Shown: positions 25,931-34,560 of the stretch, in pieces
How positions within the stretch are numbered: position 1 is the first letter of the stretch
How the letters are laid out: every line of letters begins with the position of its first letter
Made by a program: the position numbers and the translations under genes
From: Myxococcales bacterium
GTDB lineage: Bacteria; Myxococcota_A; Polyangia; Haliangiales; Haliangiaceae
Assembly (NCBI GenBank): GCA_016717005.1
Contig: JADJUF010000037.1
Location: forward strand, 1,054,001-1,118,000
DNA: 64,000 nt
Direction: 5' to 3'
Notes under the pieces: model-generated
Told to the model about the DNA's origin: nothing
The model's input: only the letters and a program-made list of their open reading frames with translations
The model's database searches: none

Positions 25931-27741
25931 CGGTGGACGTCGAGCGCGGCGCTGGTGAGCGCGTCGGCGAGCTGGGCGTCGGGTGGCACCGCGATCACCG
26001 CCCGCACCGCGCGCGGGCCGCGGCTGCACACGAACAGCGCGCGCACGCGGCCGTCGTGGGTGGCGAAGGTCGCGGTGGTGACGCCGGCCGGGCGGGTCGC
26101 GATCCACTCGTCGCGCGGCGCCAGCGCCGCCAGATCCTCGGCGAGCCCGGCGAGATCGTCGAGTGAGCCTGCCCGCACCAGGCCGGCCCGGCGCGGCAGC
26201 GCCGCGTCGTCGCCGAGCGGCTCGCCGAGCTCGTCCAGCGTCGGCGGCGTCGGGCCGAGCACGACCACGCGCCGCTCGGCCGCGACCCGCTGGAGCTGGC
26301 GCCACAGCCCGCGATCGATCCGCCGCAGGGTCGGGGTCACGAACGCCCGCGCGGGGATCGCGGCCAGATCGGCGCGCTCGTCGACCACGGCGAACGCGAC
26401 CTGCGCCAGCCCCAGCGCCGCCACCAGCGCGTCGGCCCAGCGGCGGGCCGGGGCGGCGTCGGCGTCGGCGGCCAGCTCGGCGGCGCCGGCCGGGCCCAGC
26501 GCCAGCAGCTCGAGCGCCGCGGGCGGGACCGGATCGAGCAGCGCCGAGGCCCGCGCGAACCGCGCGTCGGCGCGCGGCAGCACCAGCGCGACGTCGAGGC
26601 CGCGCCGCAGCCCGGTCAGATCGGTGCGCGCGAGCGCGGCGAGCAGCCCGCCGACCCGCCGGCCCTCGGCGGTGACCGCGCCGTCGGTGGTGACCAGGCC
26701 GCCGATCCAGCGATCGCACGCGACGCCCATCGTCCAGGTGGCCCCGCGGGCGCCGGCCGCCAGCGCCGCCAGCGCCAGCGCCGCGCGGTCGTCGACGGTG
26801 GTGGGCGCGAACAGCGGCGAGTGCCCGGCCGGCAGCCGCACCAGGTGCGGCGCCGCCGACGCTTGCACGCGCGCGGCGAGCGCGACCGCGGGCGTGGTCC
26901 CGCTGGCCAGATCGACCACGCGCGGCCACGGCAGCGGGTCGTCGTCGTCGCGCGGATCGCCGGGCGCGGCGCCGCCGACCCGGGCCAGGCCGTCGAGCCC
27001 GGCGTCGTCGAGGGTCGCCGACCAGCGCGCGATCGCTCGGGCGGCGGCGCCGTCGTTCCAGCGCACCCACGCGGCGCAGGTGGCCGCGTCGTCGGCGTGC
27101 CACCGCCGCGGCGGCTCGACGTCGCGGTGGGCGCGCCAGGCGGTGAGCGCGTCGGGGTGATAGTCGACGTCGTAGGCGCCGCCGCGGACCCGCCGCGCCA
27201 GGCCGGCGTCGAGCGCGAGCGCCACCACCGGGCCGTCGGGCGCGCGCCGCGCGGTCACGACCTCGGCCACGGCGCGGTGGAACCGGGCCAGCTCGTCGTC
27301 GAACGCCGTCGACGCCAGCGACGGCAGCGGGAACGCGCGCGGCACCAGCGGCAGCCAGGCCGGCCCGCCGTGGGCGCCGCGGGCCCACAGGGCCTCGTCG
27401 CGGACGACCCGATCGGGCAGCGCCGCGTGGGTCTCGGTCAGCACCGCCAGCGGGCCGAGCTGCAGCACGACCGCCAGGTCGGCGGCGCCGGCCGCGTCGA
27501 TGAACGCCGCGAGATCTCGGTCGCCAGTGAAGTCGAAGCTGCGGTCGGCGCGCTCGTGCACCGCCCAGGGCACCGGCACCTCGACCAGCGTCAACCCGAG
27601 CCCGCGCAGCGCCGCCAGCGCGCGCGGCCACGCCGCCCGCGGCGTGCGCCAGTAGTGGACGGTCGCGCCCCACCACGGCAGCGCGGCGCCGCCGACGATC
27701 AGGCCGCGGTCGTCGAGCTGGGAGCGGCGAAGTTGTTCCAC
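25873..27741 (-). CDS. GH35-like (beta-galactosidase fold) protein, catalytically doubtful
   Basis: 622 residues. The N-terminal TIM-barrel region follows the GH35 pattern: GATVHYWRTPRAAWPRAL, GLTLVEVPVPWAVHER, FDFTGDRDLAAFIDAA, LAVVLQLGPLAV. The segment that should hold the catalytic acid/base in a QxENEYG-type motif instead reads GPVVALALDAGLARR, and no matching nucleophile motif was found. The protein may bind rather than cleave glycans. The C-terminus is an Ala-rich beta domain. No signal peptide is visible. The GTG start at 27741 lies inside the ~75-bp repeat array shared with the 3' end of the Nudix gene, so the N-terminal ~14 residues derive from repeat sequence. Confidence 0.7.
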   Translation of the reverse strand: MEQLRRSQLDDRGLIVGGAALPWWGATVHYWRTPRAAWPRALAALRGLGLTLVEVPVPWAVHERADRSFDFTGDRDLAAFIDAAGAADLAVVLQLGPLAVLTETHAALPDRVVRDEALWARGAHGGPAWLPLVPRAFPLPSLASTAFDDELARFHRAVAEVVTARRAPDGPVVALALDAGLARRVRGGAYDVDYHPDALTAWRAHRDVEPPRRWHADDAATCAAWVRWNDGAAARAIARWSATLDDAGLDGLARVGGAAPGDPRDDDDPLPWPRVVDLASGTTPAVALAARVQASAAPHLVRLPAGHSPLFAPTTVDDRAALALAALAAGARGATWTMGVACDRWIGGLVTTDGAVTAEGRRVGGLLAALARTDLTGLRRGLDVALVLPRADARFARASALLDPVPPAALELLALGPAGAAELAADADAAPARRWADALVAALGLAQVAFAVVDERADLAAIPARAFVTPTLRRIDRGLWRQLQRVAAERRVVVLGPTPPTLDELGEPLGDDAALPRRAGLVRAGSLDDLAGLAEDLAALAPRDEWIATRPAGVTTATFATHDGRVRALFVCSRGPRAVRAVIAVPPDAQLADALTSAALDVHRGAVTVEVPAHGTRWLSVS

Positions 27742-28060
27742 GTGCGATCCTCGAGTGGGAAGCGGCCCCGATCGATCAGGCCGCGGTCGTCGAGCAGGGC
27801 GCGGCGAAGTTGTTCCACGTGCGATCCTGGAGGATGACTGGCCGACCGGTCAGGCCGCGGTCGTCGAGCTGGGCGCGGCGAAGTTGTTCCACGTGCGATC
27901 CTGGAGGGGAGTGACCGCCGGCCGATCAGGCCGCGGTCGTCGAGCTGGGCGCGGCGAAGTTGTTCCACGTGCGATCCTGGAGGATGACCGGCCGGCCGGT
28001 CAGGCCGCGGTCGTCGAGCTGGGCGCGGCGATGTTCTTCCACGTGCGGTCCTCGAGCACG
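27704..28060. repeat. Five ~75-bp tandem repeats at the Nudix/GH35-like junction
   Basis: Units start at 27704, 27781, 27855, 27931 and 28005. Each holds CCGCGGTCGTCGAGCTGGGC and TTGTTCCACGTGCGATCCT-type sequence. On the minus strand every unit encodes both the Nudix C-terminus (TWNNFAAPSSTTAA and stop) and, in another frame, the GH35-like N-terminus (GTGGAACAACTTCGCCGC...). The junction where the two genes once overlapped seems to have been copied four times. Confidence 0.9.
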
Positions 28061-28815
28061 AAGCGGCTGGGGCCGACCGCGAGCGGATGGTCGCCCGGGA
28101 TCGGCGCGCTGTCACCGGTGCCGGTGGTCAGGTAGTCCGGGTCCCACGGCAGGAGCAGCGCGAACCCGGCGCCGGCGATCGGGGCCATGCGCGGCATGAT
28201 CGGGTGCGGGTGCGCGCCGGCGGCGCGGGTCAGCGCGAGGGCGTCGTCGACGGTGGCGGCGGCGCCGAGGTCGGCCAGGATGCGCACCTGCGGCGGCGGC
28301 AGCGCCAGCTCCTGGGCGCGCGCGAGGGCCGCGGCCGGCGTGACCCAGGCCTCGTCGACGGTCTCCTGGCTGTCGAAGCTGGGCGCCTGGCCCTCGGGCA
28401 GGACCGCGACGTAGAAGCGGGCGGAGAACCGCCGCGGCTCGGCCGACGGGGTGATCCAGTGGGCGTAGTAGGTCATGCGCTCGGGCGCGAGCGCGAGCCC
28501 GGCGTCGGCCAGGAGCGCGGCCAGCGGCGCGCCGGCCAGGAGCCGGGTGCGCAGCGCGGCGACCACGTCGGCGGCGACCGCGGTGGTCGCGAGCAGCACG
28601 CCGGCCTCCTCGAACAGCTCGCGCGCGGCCGTGACCCGCAGGTCGCCGCCGTCGTCGGCGTCGGCCGCGCCGCCCGGGAACACGAACGCGCCGCCCATGA
28701 ACGTCGCGTTCTTGCGGCGCCGCAGCAGGAACACCTCGAAGCTGGCCGCCGACGGGCGCAGCAAGATCACGGAGGCGGCGTCGCGCGGCGTCGGGTACAC
28801 GCCTCGCTGTAACAC
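28000..28815 (-). CDS. Nudix hydrolase
   Basis: About 271 residues. The Nudix region is near the N-terminus: RDAASVILLRPSAASFEVFLLRR, FMGGAFVFPGGAADADDGG, then AARELFEEAGVLL, which supplies the REUxEExG helix that binds the metal. The first box residue E is not conserved (an acidic DAD lies there). The layout resembles the NUDT7/NUDT19-like group acting on CoA or other nucleoside-diphosphate derivatives. The C-terminal part (LTTGTGDSAPIPGDHPLAVG) is outside the core. The start is uncertain: GTG 28815 or GTG 28800, neither with a strong ribosome-binding site. The last 15 codons are the source of the repeat array that follows. Confidence 0.8.
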   Translation of the reverse strand: MLQRGVYPTPRDAASVILLRPSAASFEVFLLRRRKNATFMGGAFVFPGGAADADDGGDLRVTAARELFEEAGVLLATTAVAADVVAALRTRLLAGAPLAALLADAGLALAPERMTYYAHWITPSAEPRRFSARFYVAVLPEGQAPSFDSQETVDEAWVTPAAALARAQELALPPPQVRILADLGAAATVDDALALTRAAGAHPHPIMPRMAPIAGAGFALLLPWDPDYLTTGTGDSAPIPGDHPLAVGPSRFVLEDRTWKNIAAPSSTTAA

Positions 28816-28866
28816 TGCCCGCCGGGCCGGTGCAACGCGGTCGGCGAGTCGTGGTACGCCGTCGGC

Positions 28867-29946
28867 ATGCACGGCGGTCGCGCGCTCGCAGGCCTCGCGG
28901 TGGTGGCGACCCTCGCGTGTCGCGATCGACCCAAGCCGACGGCCGCGCCGGCGGCGGTGCGCGACGCAGCGATGGCGCCGACGGTCGACGCGCGCGCCGC
29001 GCTCGACCTCGGGTTCGTCCGCGGCCTGGTCGTGGTCGGCGAGGATCGCGACGGCTGGCAGCGGCCGCTGCAGCTCGATCCGGCCACCGGCGCGTGGATC
29101 GTGCTCGGCGGTGGCGCCGCGCACCTGTTCCCGACCGGCCAGCGCCTCGACGGCGGGCTCTTGTGCATCGCGACCGTCGGCGACACCGAGGCCGATCACG
29201 TCGAGCAGCTCGCGGTCGTGCGCGGCGTCGCGGTCGCGCGCCTGGGCCCGACCGCGCAGATGATCCGCAACCCGACGGTGGGCCCCGACGTGGTCGTGAT
29301 CGAGAGCAACCACGCCAGCTACCGCGACCTGTACGCGGTGGGCCCGCGCGGCGTGGTCCGGCGCCTGACCGACGACGCGGCCGGCAACTTCGAGCCGGCG
29401 CTGGCGCCCGACGGCGCGCAGGTCGCGTTCGCGTCGTCGCGCGACGGCAACGCCGAGCTGTACGTGCAGCCGCTGGCCGGGGGCCCCGCGCGGCGCCTCA
29501 CGTCGGCCAGCGGCGACGACTGGAGCCCGACCTGGGCGCCCGACGGCGCGCGCCTGGCGTTCCTGTCGGATCGCGACGGCGCCGCGCGGGTCTACACGAT
29601 CCCCGCGGCCGGCGGCGATCCCCGGCGCCTGTCGAGCGAGCCCGGCACCGACGCCAGCGAGGACGCGCCGCGGTGGTCGCCCGACGGTACCCAGCTGGCG
29701 TTCGTGCGCACCGCCGCCGGCCGCGCCACCGTCGTGATCGGCACGGTCGCGACCCGCGCGGTCCGCACGATCACCCCCGACGGCGCGGCCGACTCCGCGG
29801 CGGCGTGGAGCCCCGACGGCGCGGCGCTCGCGGTGCTGCGCACGCGCGGCGGCGTCGGCGAGGTCACGTTCGTGCGCGCGACCGACGGCGCGGTGCGGGG
29901 CGCGGTCCGCTCGACCACGACCTACGTGCGCTGGCTGGCGCCCTGA
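28867..29946 (+). CDS. TolB-like beta-propeller lipoprotein (PD40 repeats)
   Basis: 359 residues. Signal peptide with lipobox LAC (MHGGRALAGLAVVATLAC). Four or more PD40/WD40-like blades are visible as repeated APDGA/SPDGT strands: FEPALAPDGAQVAFASS, WSPTWAPDGARLAFLSD, PRWSPDGTQLAFVRT, AAWSPDGAALAVLRT. This is the TolB-type propeller used for protein-protein contacts in the periplasm. No enzyme domain is attached. It is divergent from the Nudix gene. The last ~95 bases are copied twice downstream at 118-bp spacing. Confidence 0.8.
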   Translation: MHGGRALAGLAVVATLACRDRPKPTAAPAAVRDAAMAPTVDARAALDLGFVRGLVVVGEDRDGWQRPLQLDPATGAWIVLGGGAAHLFPTGQRLDGGLLCIATVGDTEADHVEQLAVVRGVAVARLGPTAQMIRNPTVGPDVVVIESNHASYRDLYAVGPRGVVRRLTDDAAGNFEPALAPDGAQVAFASSRDGNAELYVQPLAGGPARRLTSASGDDWSPTWAPDGARLAFLSDRDGAARVYTIPAAGGDPRRLSSEPGTDASEDAPRWSPDGTQLAFVRTAAGRATVVIGTVATRAVRTITPDGAADSAAAWSPDGAALAVLRTRGGVGEVTFVRATDGAVRGAVRSTTTYVRWLAP

Positions 29947-30182
29947 GGCCGAGCCCGGAGGCCAGGGCGGCGTCGGCGAGGTCACGCTCGTGCGCGCCAC
30001 CGACGGCGCGGTGCTGGGCGCGGTCCGCTCGACCACGACCTACGTGCGCTGGCTGGCGCCGTAACCCCGGGCCCGGAGGCCGTGGCGGCGTCAGCGGGGG
30101 CACGTTCGTGCGCGCCACCGCCGGCGCGGCGCTGGGCGCGGTCCCCGCGCTTCGGCCGCGCCCTGAGGCCCTGAGGCCACGA
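29851..30182 (+). repeat. 118-bp tandem copies of the beta-propeller gene 3' end
   Basis: The segment 29851-29946 (GGCGTCGGCGAGGTCACG ... to the TGA) is repeated at 29969-30064, where it ends in TAA, and again, more diverged, from 30087. The period is exactly 118 bp, so the copies are not in phase with each other. The 286 bases between 29947 and 30232 hold nothing else. Confidence 0.9.
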
Positions 30183-30232
30183 TCGAGCTGGGACACGCGC
30201 GCGCGCTGACGATCGGCGTCGTCGTCGCCGGG

Positions 30233-31081
30233 CTACGCCAGCTCGGCCAGGCCCGGGGTCCGGAACCGGGTCCCGGCCGGGAACGTCAGGCCGAACTCCC
30301 GGGCCAGCGCCGCCAGCAGCTCGTCGGCGGTCGCGATCGTCTCGACCACGCTCTTGCCGTCGTGGGCGCGGCGGGTCAGCGTGCGATCGACCAGCGTCAG
30401 CCGCCCGGTCGGCGTCGCGCGCGCGACGATCAGTCGATCCTTGAAGTGCGACTGCGGGTGCGCGCTCGTGTACCAGTTGCCGACGATCCGATCGATCTCG
30501 GGCATCTCCTCGAGCGTGAACTCGCACACGTCGGTCCAGGCGTCGCCGAGCCGCACCTGGTGGAACAGCCGCGCGTCGGGGCCGCGGCGGACCAGGCCGT
30601 CCCACGCGCCGTCGGCGATCAGCCGGCGGGGCTCGTGCGGCGTGGCCTGCTCGTCGTCGAGCGCTAGCCGGATCGCCGACGTCAGCGACCACGCGCCGAC
30701 GCCGACGTCGCACAGCCACGGCCCGTCGGGCAGGTCGACCCGCACGAACACGTGGGTCCGCGCCGGCGTGTACTCGCGGGCGCGGCCGACCCGGACCCGC
30801 GCCGACAGCGGCCGGGCCGCGAACCCCAGCGCCTGCAGCACGCGCAGGAACAGCGAGTTCTGCTCGAAGCAGTAGCCGCCGCGGCCGGCGCCGATCAGCT
30901 TGGCCTCGACCGCGGCCGGATCGAGATCGACGCCGGCGCCGAGCAGCACGTCGAGGTTCTCGAACGGGATCGTCGAGACGTGCGCGCGGCTGAGCGCGTG
31001 CAGCGTGTCGACGGTGAGCGCGCGCGGGCCGCGGTAGTCGAGGCGGGCGAAGTAGGCGGCGAGATCCGGTTGGTACGTCAC
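30233..31081 (-). CDS. nat: Arylamine N-acetyltransferase
   Basis: 282 residues of the NAT family, which transfers acetyl from acetyl-CoA to arylamines or hydrazines in the cytoplasm. The Cys-His-Asp triad is complete: Cys71 in RGGYCFEQN, His110 in ARTHVFVRV, Asp125 in LCDVGVG. Other family motifs are IPFENLDVLLG and the C-terminal domain strand WTDVCEFTLEEMPEID. The GTG at 31081 (VTYQPDLAAYFARL) lies just after the WYL regulator's stop; an in-frame GTG at 31102 would overlap it by 20 bases. Co-transcription with the WYL regulator is likely. Confidence 0.9.
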   Translation of the reverse strand: MTYQPDLAAYFARLDYRGPRALTVDTLHALSRAHVSTIPFENLDVLLGAGVDLDPAAVEAKLIGAGRGGYCFEQNSLFLRVLQALGFAARPLSARVRVGRAREYTPARTHVFVRVDLPDGPWLCDVGVGAWSLTSAIRLALDDEQATPHEPRRLIADGAWDGLVRRGPDARLFHQVRLGDAWTDVCEFTLEEMPEIDRIVGNWYTSAHPQSHFKDRLIVARATPTGRLTLVDRTLTRRAHDGKSVVETIATADELLAALAREFGLTFPAGTRFRTPGLAELA

Positions 31082-31082
31082 G

Positions 31083-31736
31083 TCACGCGGACGGTAGCGC
31101 ACCCGGCGCCAGCGGGGTCGCGCTGACGATCCGGTCGAGGCGGAACTGCCGATCCTCGCCCAGCTCGAGGTCGACGCAGTTGAGCAAGGTCAGCGCGCGG
31201 TCGAACACCAGGTTGCGGATGCGCACCAGCCGCGGGACGATCGTGTACGGGTTCTTGGGGTACTCGATGCGCAGCGCCCGATCCTCGATCCACGCGGTCT
31301 CGATCGCCCGCCGGACCTCGGGCGCGACCGGCAGCGCCGGCACCCCGACGAACTGCAGCCGATCGAGCACGGTCAAGAGCTCGCGCTGGGCCGAGGTCGA
31401 CAGCGCGCCGCGGATCTTGTCGAGCGCGGCCTCGAGGTGCTCGGTGAACGGCAGCAGCCGCTGGGCGCTGGCCATGCGCCCGAGCGCGACCAGCAGCGCC
31501 GCCTCGCGCGCGCTCAGGTTGATCGGCGGCAGCTGGTAGCTCTTGTCGAGCGCGTAGCCGCCGCCGCGCCCGCGGTCGGCCCGCAGCGGCAGCCCGGCGT
31601 CCTGCAAGGTCGCGAGGTCGCGGTAGATCGTCCGGACCGTCACGCCGAACCGATCGGCCAGCTGCTCCGCGGTGACGCCGGTGCGGCGGGCGCGCAGGGC
31701 CTCGGCCAGGGCGAACAGGCGGGTCTTGCGGTTCAT
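31083..31736 (-). CDS. YafY-type HTH-WYL transcriptional regulator
   Basis: 217 residues. N-terminal DeoR/HTH_11 helix-turn-helix (GVTAEQLADRFGVTVRTIYRDL), a conserved RGRGGGYALD turn, and a helical linker with LSAREAALLVAL. The C-terminal part begins a short WYL-like domain (RALRIEYPKNPYTIVPRLVRI, lacking a clear W-Y-L triplet). WYL domains bind ligands or nucleic acid and several control DNA-damage genes. The gene is divergent from a VOC protein, and a perfect inverted repeat TGACAG-N4-CTGTCA lies just before its start, a likely autoregulatory operator. The same operator occurs before uvrB. Confidence 0.85.
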   Translation of the reverse strand: MNRKTRLFALAEALRARRTGVTAEQLADRFGVTVRTIYRDLATLQDAGLPLRADRGRGGGYALDKSYQLPPINLSAREAALLVALGRMASAQRLLPFTEHLEAALDKIRGALSTSAQRELLTVLDRLQFVGVPALPVAPEVRRAIETAWIEDRALRIEYPKNPYTIVPRLVRIRNLVFDRALTLLNCVDLELGEDRQFRLDRIVSATPLAPGALPSA

Positions 31737-31745
31737 CTGAAACCT

Positions 31746-31761
31746 GACAGAAGGCTGTCAA
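31746..31761. promoter_or_regulatory. Probable WYL-regulator operator TGACAG-AAGG-CTGTCA
   Basis: Perfect 6-bp arms with a 4-base spacer, in the 47-base gap between the divergent WYL regulator (start 31736) and VOC gene (start 31784). A site of identical arms and spacing lies at 51372-51387 upstream of uvrB. Confidence 0.65.
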
Positions 31762-31783
31762 ACGGCCGCGGTAAACGCAAGCC

Positions 31784-32197
31784 ATGTCGAACACCACCAA
31801 GACCGAAGCCAAGCCGTTCAACGCCATCAACTGGTTCGAGATCCCGACCCGCGACATGGACCGCGCCGTCGCGTTCTACGAGCGCACGCTCGGGCTCGCG
31901 CTCAAGCGCGAGGTGTTCGGGGGCATGCCCCACGCCGTGTTCCCGACCCAGTGCCCCGAGGGCGGCCACGCGGTGTCGGGCGCGATCGTCGCCAGCGCCC
32001 CGCACCTCACGCCCGGCGCCGCCGGCACGATCATCTACCTCGACTGCAAGGACGGCGTGGCGGCGACCCTGGCCCGGGCCACCGCCGCGGGCGCCAAGGT
32101 GGCGGTGCCGCACATGGCCATCGGCGAGAACGGCTTCATCGCCGTCGTCGACGACCTCGACGGCAACCGGATCGGCCTGCACGCCATGACGGCCTGA
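31784..32197 (+). CDS. VOC (glyoxalase/bleomycin-resistance fold) family protein
   Basis: 137 residues. Two beta-alpha-beta-beta-beta modules: NWFEIPTRDMDRAVAFYERTL (first) and TIIYLDCKDGVAATLARATA with DDLDGNRIGLHA (second). Glu18 of WFEIPTRD and the C-terminal residues are in the usual metal-ligand positions. This resembles the small VOC proteins often regulated by neighbouring YafY/WYL regulators, as here. Substrate unknown. The predicted operator in the shared promoter suggests control by the divergent regulator. Confidence 0.85.
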   Translation: MSNTTKTEAKPFNAINWFEIPTRDMDRAVAFYERTLGLALKREVFGGMPHAVFPTQCPEGGHAVSGAIVASAPHLTPGAAGTIIYLDCKDGVAATLARATAAGAKVAVPHMAIGENGFIAVVDDLDGNRIGLHAMTA

Positions 32198-32311
32198 CTC
32201 GCCGGCCCCCGGGCAGGACCCGAGATCCCCGCGGTGTGCTAGTGATCGCGGCCAGTTGGCAGATCCTGGCACCATCGCCGGAAGATCGGGCCGCGGACAC
32301 GTCGAGCGAGC

Positions 32312-34339
32312 ATGGGTCGAGCATTCGGGTGGTTGAGCGACGGCTCGGATGAGGGCGCGCCGGACCGGCCACCCGCCCGGATCGCGCCCGGCAAGACCAC
32401 GCTGACCTCGCGGCTGCCGGCCTCGAAGCACCGCCAGGCGGCATCCGCATCCACGCCCGCGCCTGCGCCCGCGGCGGTCCAGGCCGACGGTGGCTTCGAC
32501 GATCCGTTCGGCGTGCACCAGGCCGCGGCGCGCGGGGTCGCCGGCGCCGGCGGCCAGCTGCCGCACCTGGGCGCGATCCAGGCCAGCTTCGGTCACCACG
32601 ACGTGGGCGGCGTGCGTGCGCACGTCGGCGGTGCGGCGGCCGAGGCCGCGGCGGCCATCGGCGCCCGCGCCTTCGCCACGGGCGATGACGTGGCGTTCGC
32701 CGCGGCTCCCGATCTGCGCCAGGCGGCGCACGAGGCGGCGCACGTGGTGCAGCAGCGGGGCGGGGTCCGGCTCGACGGCGGCGTCGGCCGGGTCGGCGAT
32801 GTCTACGAGCAGCACGCCGACGCGGTCGCCGACCTGGTGGTGCGCGGCGAGTCGGCCCAGGCGCTGCTCGATCCCATGGCGCACCGCGGCGCGGGCGGCG
32901 GGCCTGCGGTGCAGCGCGAGCTCACCGCCGAGGACCGCACCGCGGCGCGCGCGCACGTCGTCAGCGATCTGAGCATGGAGCAGATCGCGCACCGGATCGC
33001 GTACCTCGACGGCGACCTGCCGGTGTCGACGCCGACGGCCGAGCGCCACCGCGACGGCGCCGGCGAGGCTCGCGCCGCGGGGGAGCGCTGGACCGCGCCG
33101 CGGCACGCCGAGGTCGACGCCCTCGATCGCACGGGGCTCCACGACCTGGGGTTCGACACCGATCGGCTCGAGTTCTTCAGCGGGCAGGCCGGCCTGCAGT
33201 TCTGGATCTTGCCGGCCCGCGCCGACGCCACGGTCACGCCGATCATCGCGTTCCGCGGCACCGCCACCGGGCAAGACCTGGCCGAGGACACGAACCACGT
33301 CGGCATCGGCATGGGTCAGTTCACGATGAACCAGGCCGTGATCGAGTCCGCGGTCCGCCGGCTCGGCGGGCGCCACGGCGCGTGCGCCACGGGCCACAGC
33401 CTCGGCGGCGCGCTGGCGCAGATCGCGGCGTGCTTCTACCCCGACGTCCTGGTCCGGGTGGTCACCTTCCAGTCGCCGGGCATCCCGCGCGAGGTCGTCG
33501 AGCGGCTGCGCGCGTTGCCGCCCGACGAGCGACCGACCGCGATGCACCACCGGGTCGACGGCTGCATCGTCGATGACGCCGGCGAGGACTTCGTCGCTGG
33601 CGACGTCACCTTGCACGGCGGCCCGGGGATCGATCCCTACACCGCGCACACCACGTTTCCGGTCCTGGCCCAGCACGCCTCCAGCTTCCCGGAGTGGATG
33701 CGCGGCAGCTACGAGCACGACATCGGCGTCGTCACCCAGGCCGGCACCACCGCCGATCCGTCGTTCGGCCGGGCCCTCGGTGGGATCGGCATCGCCGAGC
33801 TGGGACGCCAGCATCCCGAGTTGACCGGCGGCGCGCTGACGGGGCCGCTGGGCGCCGCCGGCGGCCACGCGATCCGCGGCGGCGTCGAGCGCGATGAGGT
33901 CTACGCGCGGATCTGGCTCGATCTGCTGCCGCACGCCGACGCCGGCGACCGGACCTACGATGACCTCGGCCAGCAGTTCATCATGGACCCGTGCCGGGCC
34001 CAGGGGCACGCCGAGCACGTCGCGCCGATGACCCGCAACCTGAACCAGATGTACCCCGAGTACCCCGCGACCAAGCGCGTTCTCGAGGAACGGCCTGAGC
34101 TCCGCACCGACGTCGCCGCCTTCATCGCCGCGGTCCGGGAGCGCGTCGGCAGCCTCAGCGAGGCCCAGGTGACCCGGGTGCGCGCGATCTTCCACTGCCA
34201 GGAGGTCGCCAGCGCCGCGCCGGTCGAGACCCCGCCGTGGGAAGCGGCCCGGCGCGGAACGGTGGTCCGCGATCGGTCCCACGACGACGAGCTGATCGCG
34301 CGGCTCCGCGGGCTCGAGGATCATCACCGCGACGAGTGA
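32312..34339 (+). CDS. DUF4157-lipase protein, candidate contractile-injection-system effector
   Basis: 675 residues. After a Pro/Ala-rich N-terminus, residues ~80-185 are a DUF4157 domain: LGAIQASFGHHDVGGVRAH, ARAFATGDDVAF, HEAAHVVQQ at 140-148 (HExxH of a putative metallopeptidase) and YEQHADAVAD. A class-3 lipase-like domain follows: IIAFRGTATG near 311-320 and the nucleophile elbow GHSLGG (361-366, Ser363). The C-terminal ~200 residues are unrecognised. DUF4157 is a known hallmark of cargo loaded into extracellular contractile injection systems. No such structural genes lie in the window. No signal peptide, consistent with non-Sec export. Confidence 0.8.
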   Translation: MGRAFGWLSDGSDEGAPDRPPARIAPGKTTLTSRLPASKHRQAASASTPAPAPAAVQADGGFDDPFGVHQAAARGVAGAGGQLPHLGAIQASFGHHDVGGVRAHVGGAAAEAAAAIGARAFATGDDVAFAAAPDLRQAAHEAAHVVQQRGGVRLDGGVGRVGDVYEQHADAVADLVVRGESAQALLDPMAHRGAGGGPAVQRELTAEDRTAARAHVVSDLSMEQIAHRIAYLDGDLPVSTPTAERHRDGAGEARAAGERWTAPRHAEVDALDRTGLHDLGFDTDRLEFFSGQAGLQFWILPARADATVTPIIAFRGTATGQDLAEDTNHVGIGMGQFTMNQAVIESAVRRLGGRHGACATGHSLGGALAQIAACFYPDVLVRVVTFQSPGIPREVVERLRALPPDERPTAMHHRVDGCIVDDAGEDFVAGDVTLHGGPGIDPYTAHTTFPVLAQHASSFPEWMRGSYEHDIGVVTQAGTTADPSFGRALGGIGIAELGRQHPELTGGALTGPLGAAGGHAIRGGVERDEVYARIWLDLLPHADAGDRTYDDLGQQFIMDPCRAQGHAEHVAPMTRNLNQMYPEYPATKRVLEERPELRTDVAAFIAAVRERVGSLSEAQVTRVRAIFHCQEVASAAPVETPPWEAARRGTVVRDRSHDDELIARLRGLEDHHRDE

Positions 34340-34458
34340 GCGGCGCGCGCCGCCGGATCGATCCACACCTCGTCGTCGACGTGCGTCGGCCAGGCCGACG
34401 GTCCGCGGCGCGGAGCCGTCGGTCCCCTGTGATGTCCCCTGTGCCGCGCGACGCCGGT
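34340..34458. other. Gap between convergent genes with a hairpin
   Basis: It contains an inverted repeat CGTCGGCC-A-GGCCGACG near 34383-34400, which could act as a bidirectional transcription-stop hairpin for the lipase and selenoprotein genes. There is no T-run, so the terminator call is weak. Nothing else was recognised. Confidence 0.3.
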
Positions 34459-34560
34459 CAGCCGGCGAGGTCTGTCAGCCGGCGAGGTCGGTCAGCCGGC
34501 GAGGTCGGTCAGCCGGCGAGGTCGGTCAGCCGGCGAGGTCTGTCAGCCGGCGAGGTCGGT
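34459..34560 (-). repeat. Six 17-bp tandem repeats at the 3' end of the selenoprotein gene
   Basis: CAGCCGGCGAGGTC(G/T)GT repeats six times from 34459 to 34560, with no interruption up to the stop of the gene at 34560-34562. The unit matches the gene's last bases (reverse of GGCGGCTGACC), so each copy contains a TGA. It is another case of copied gene ends. Confidence 0.9.

Noticed and set aside
28000..30036. Nudix frame extended upstream to 678 residues
   Set aside because: The upstream part is antisense to the beta-propeller lipoprotein and reads as Arg/Ala/Gly shadow text; the Nudix domain itself starts near 28800.
32250..32275. Sigma-54 promoter-like TTGGCAG...TGGCAC before the DUF4157 gene
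   Set aside because: The -12 element reads GGCAC or TGGCA rather than TTGCA at the required spacing, so the match is too poor to report.
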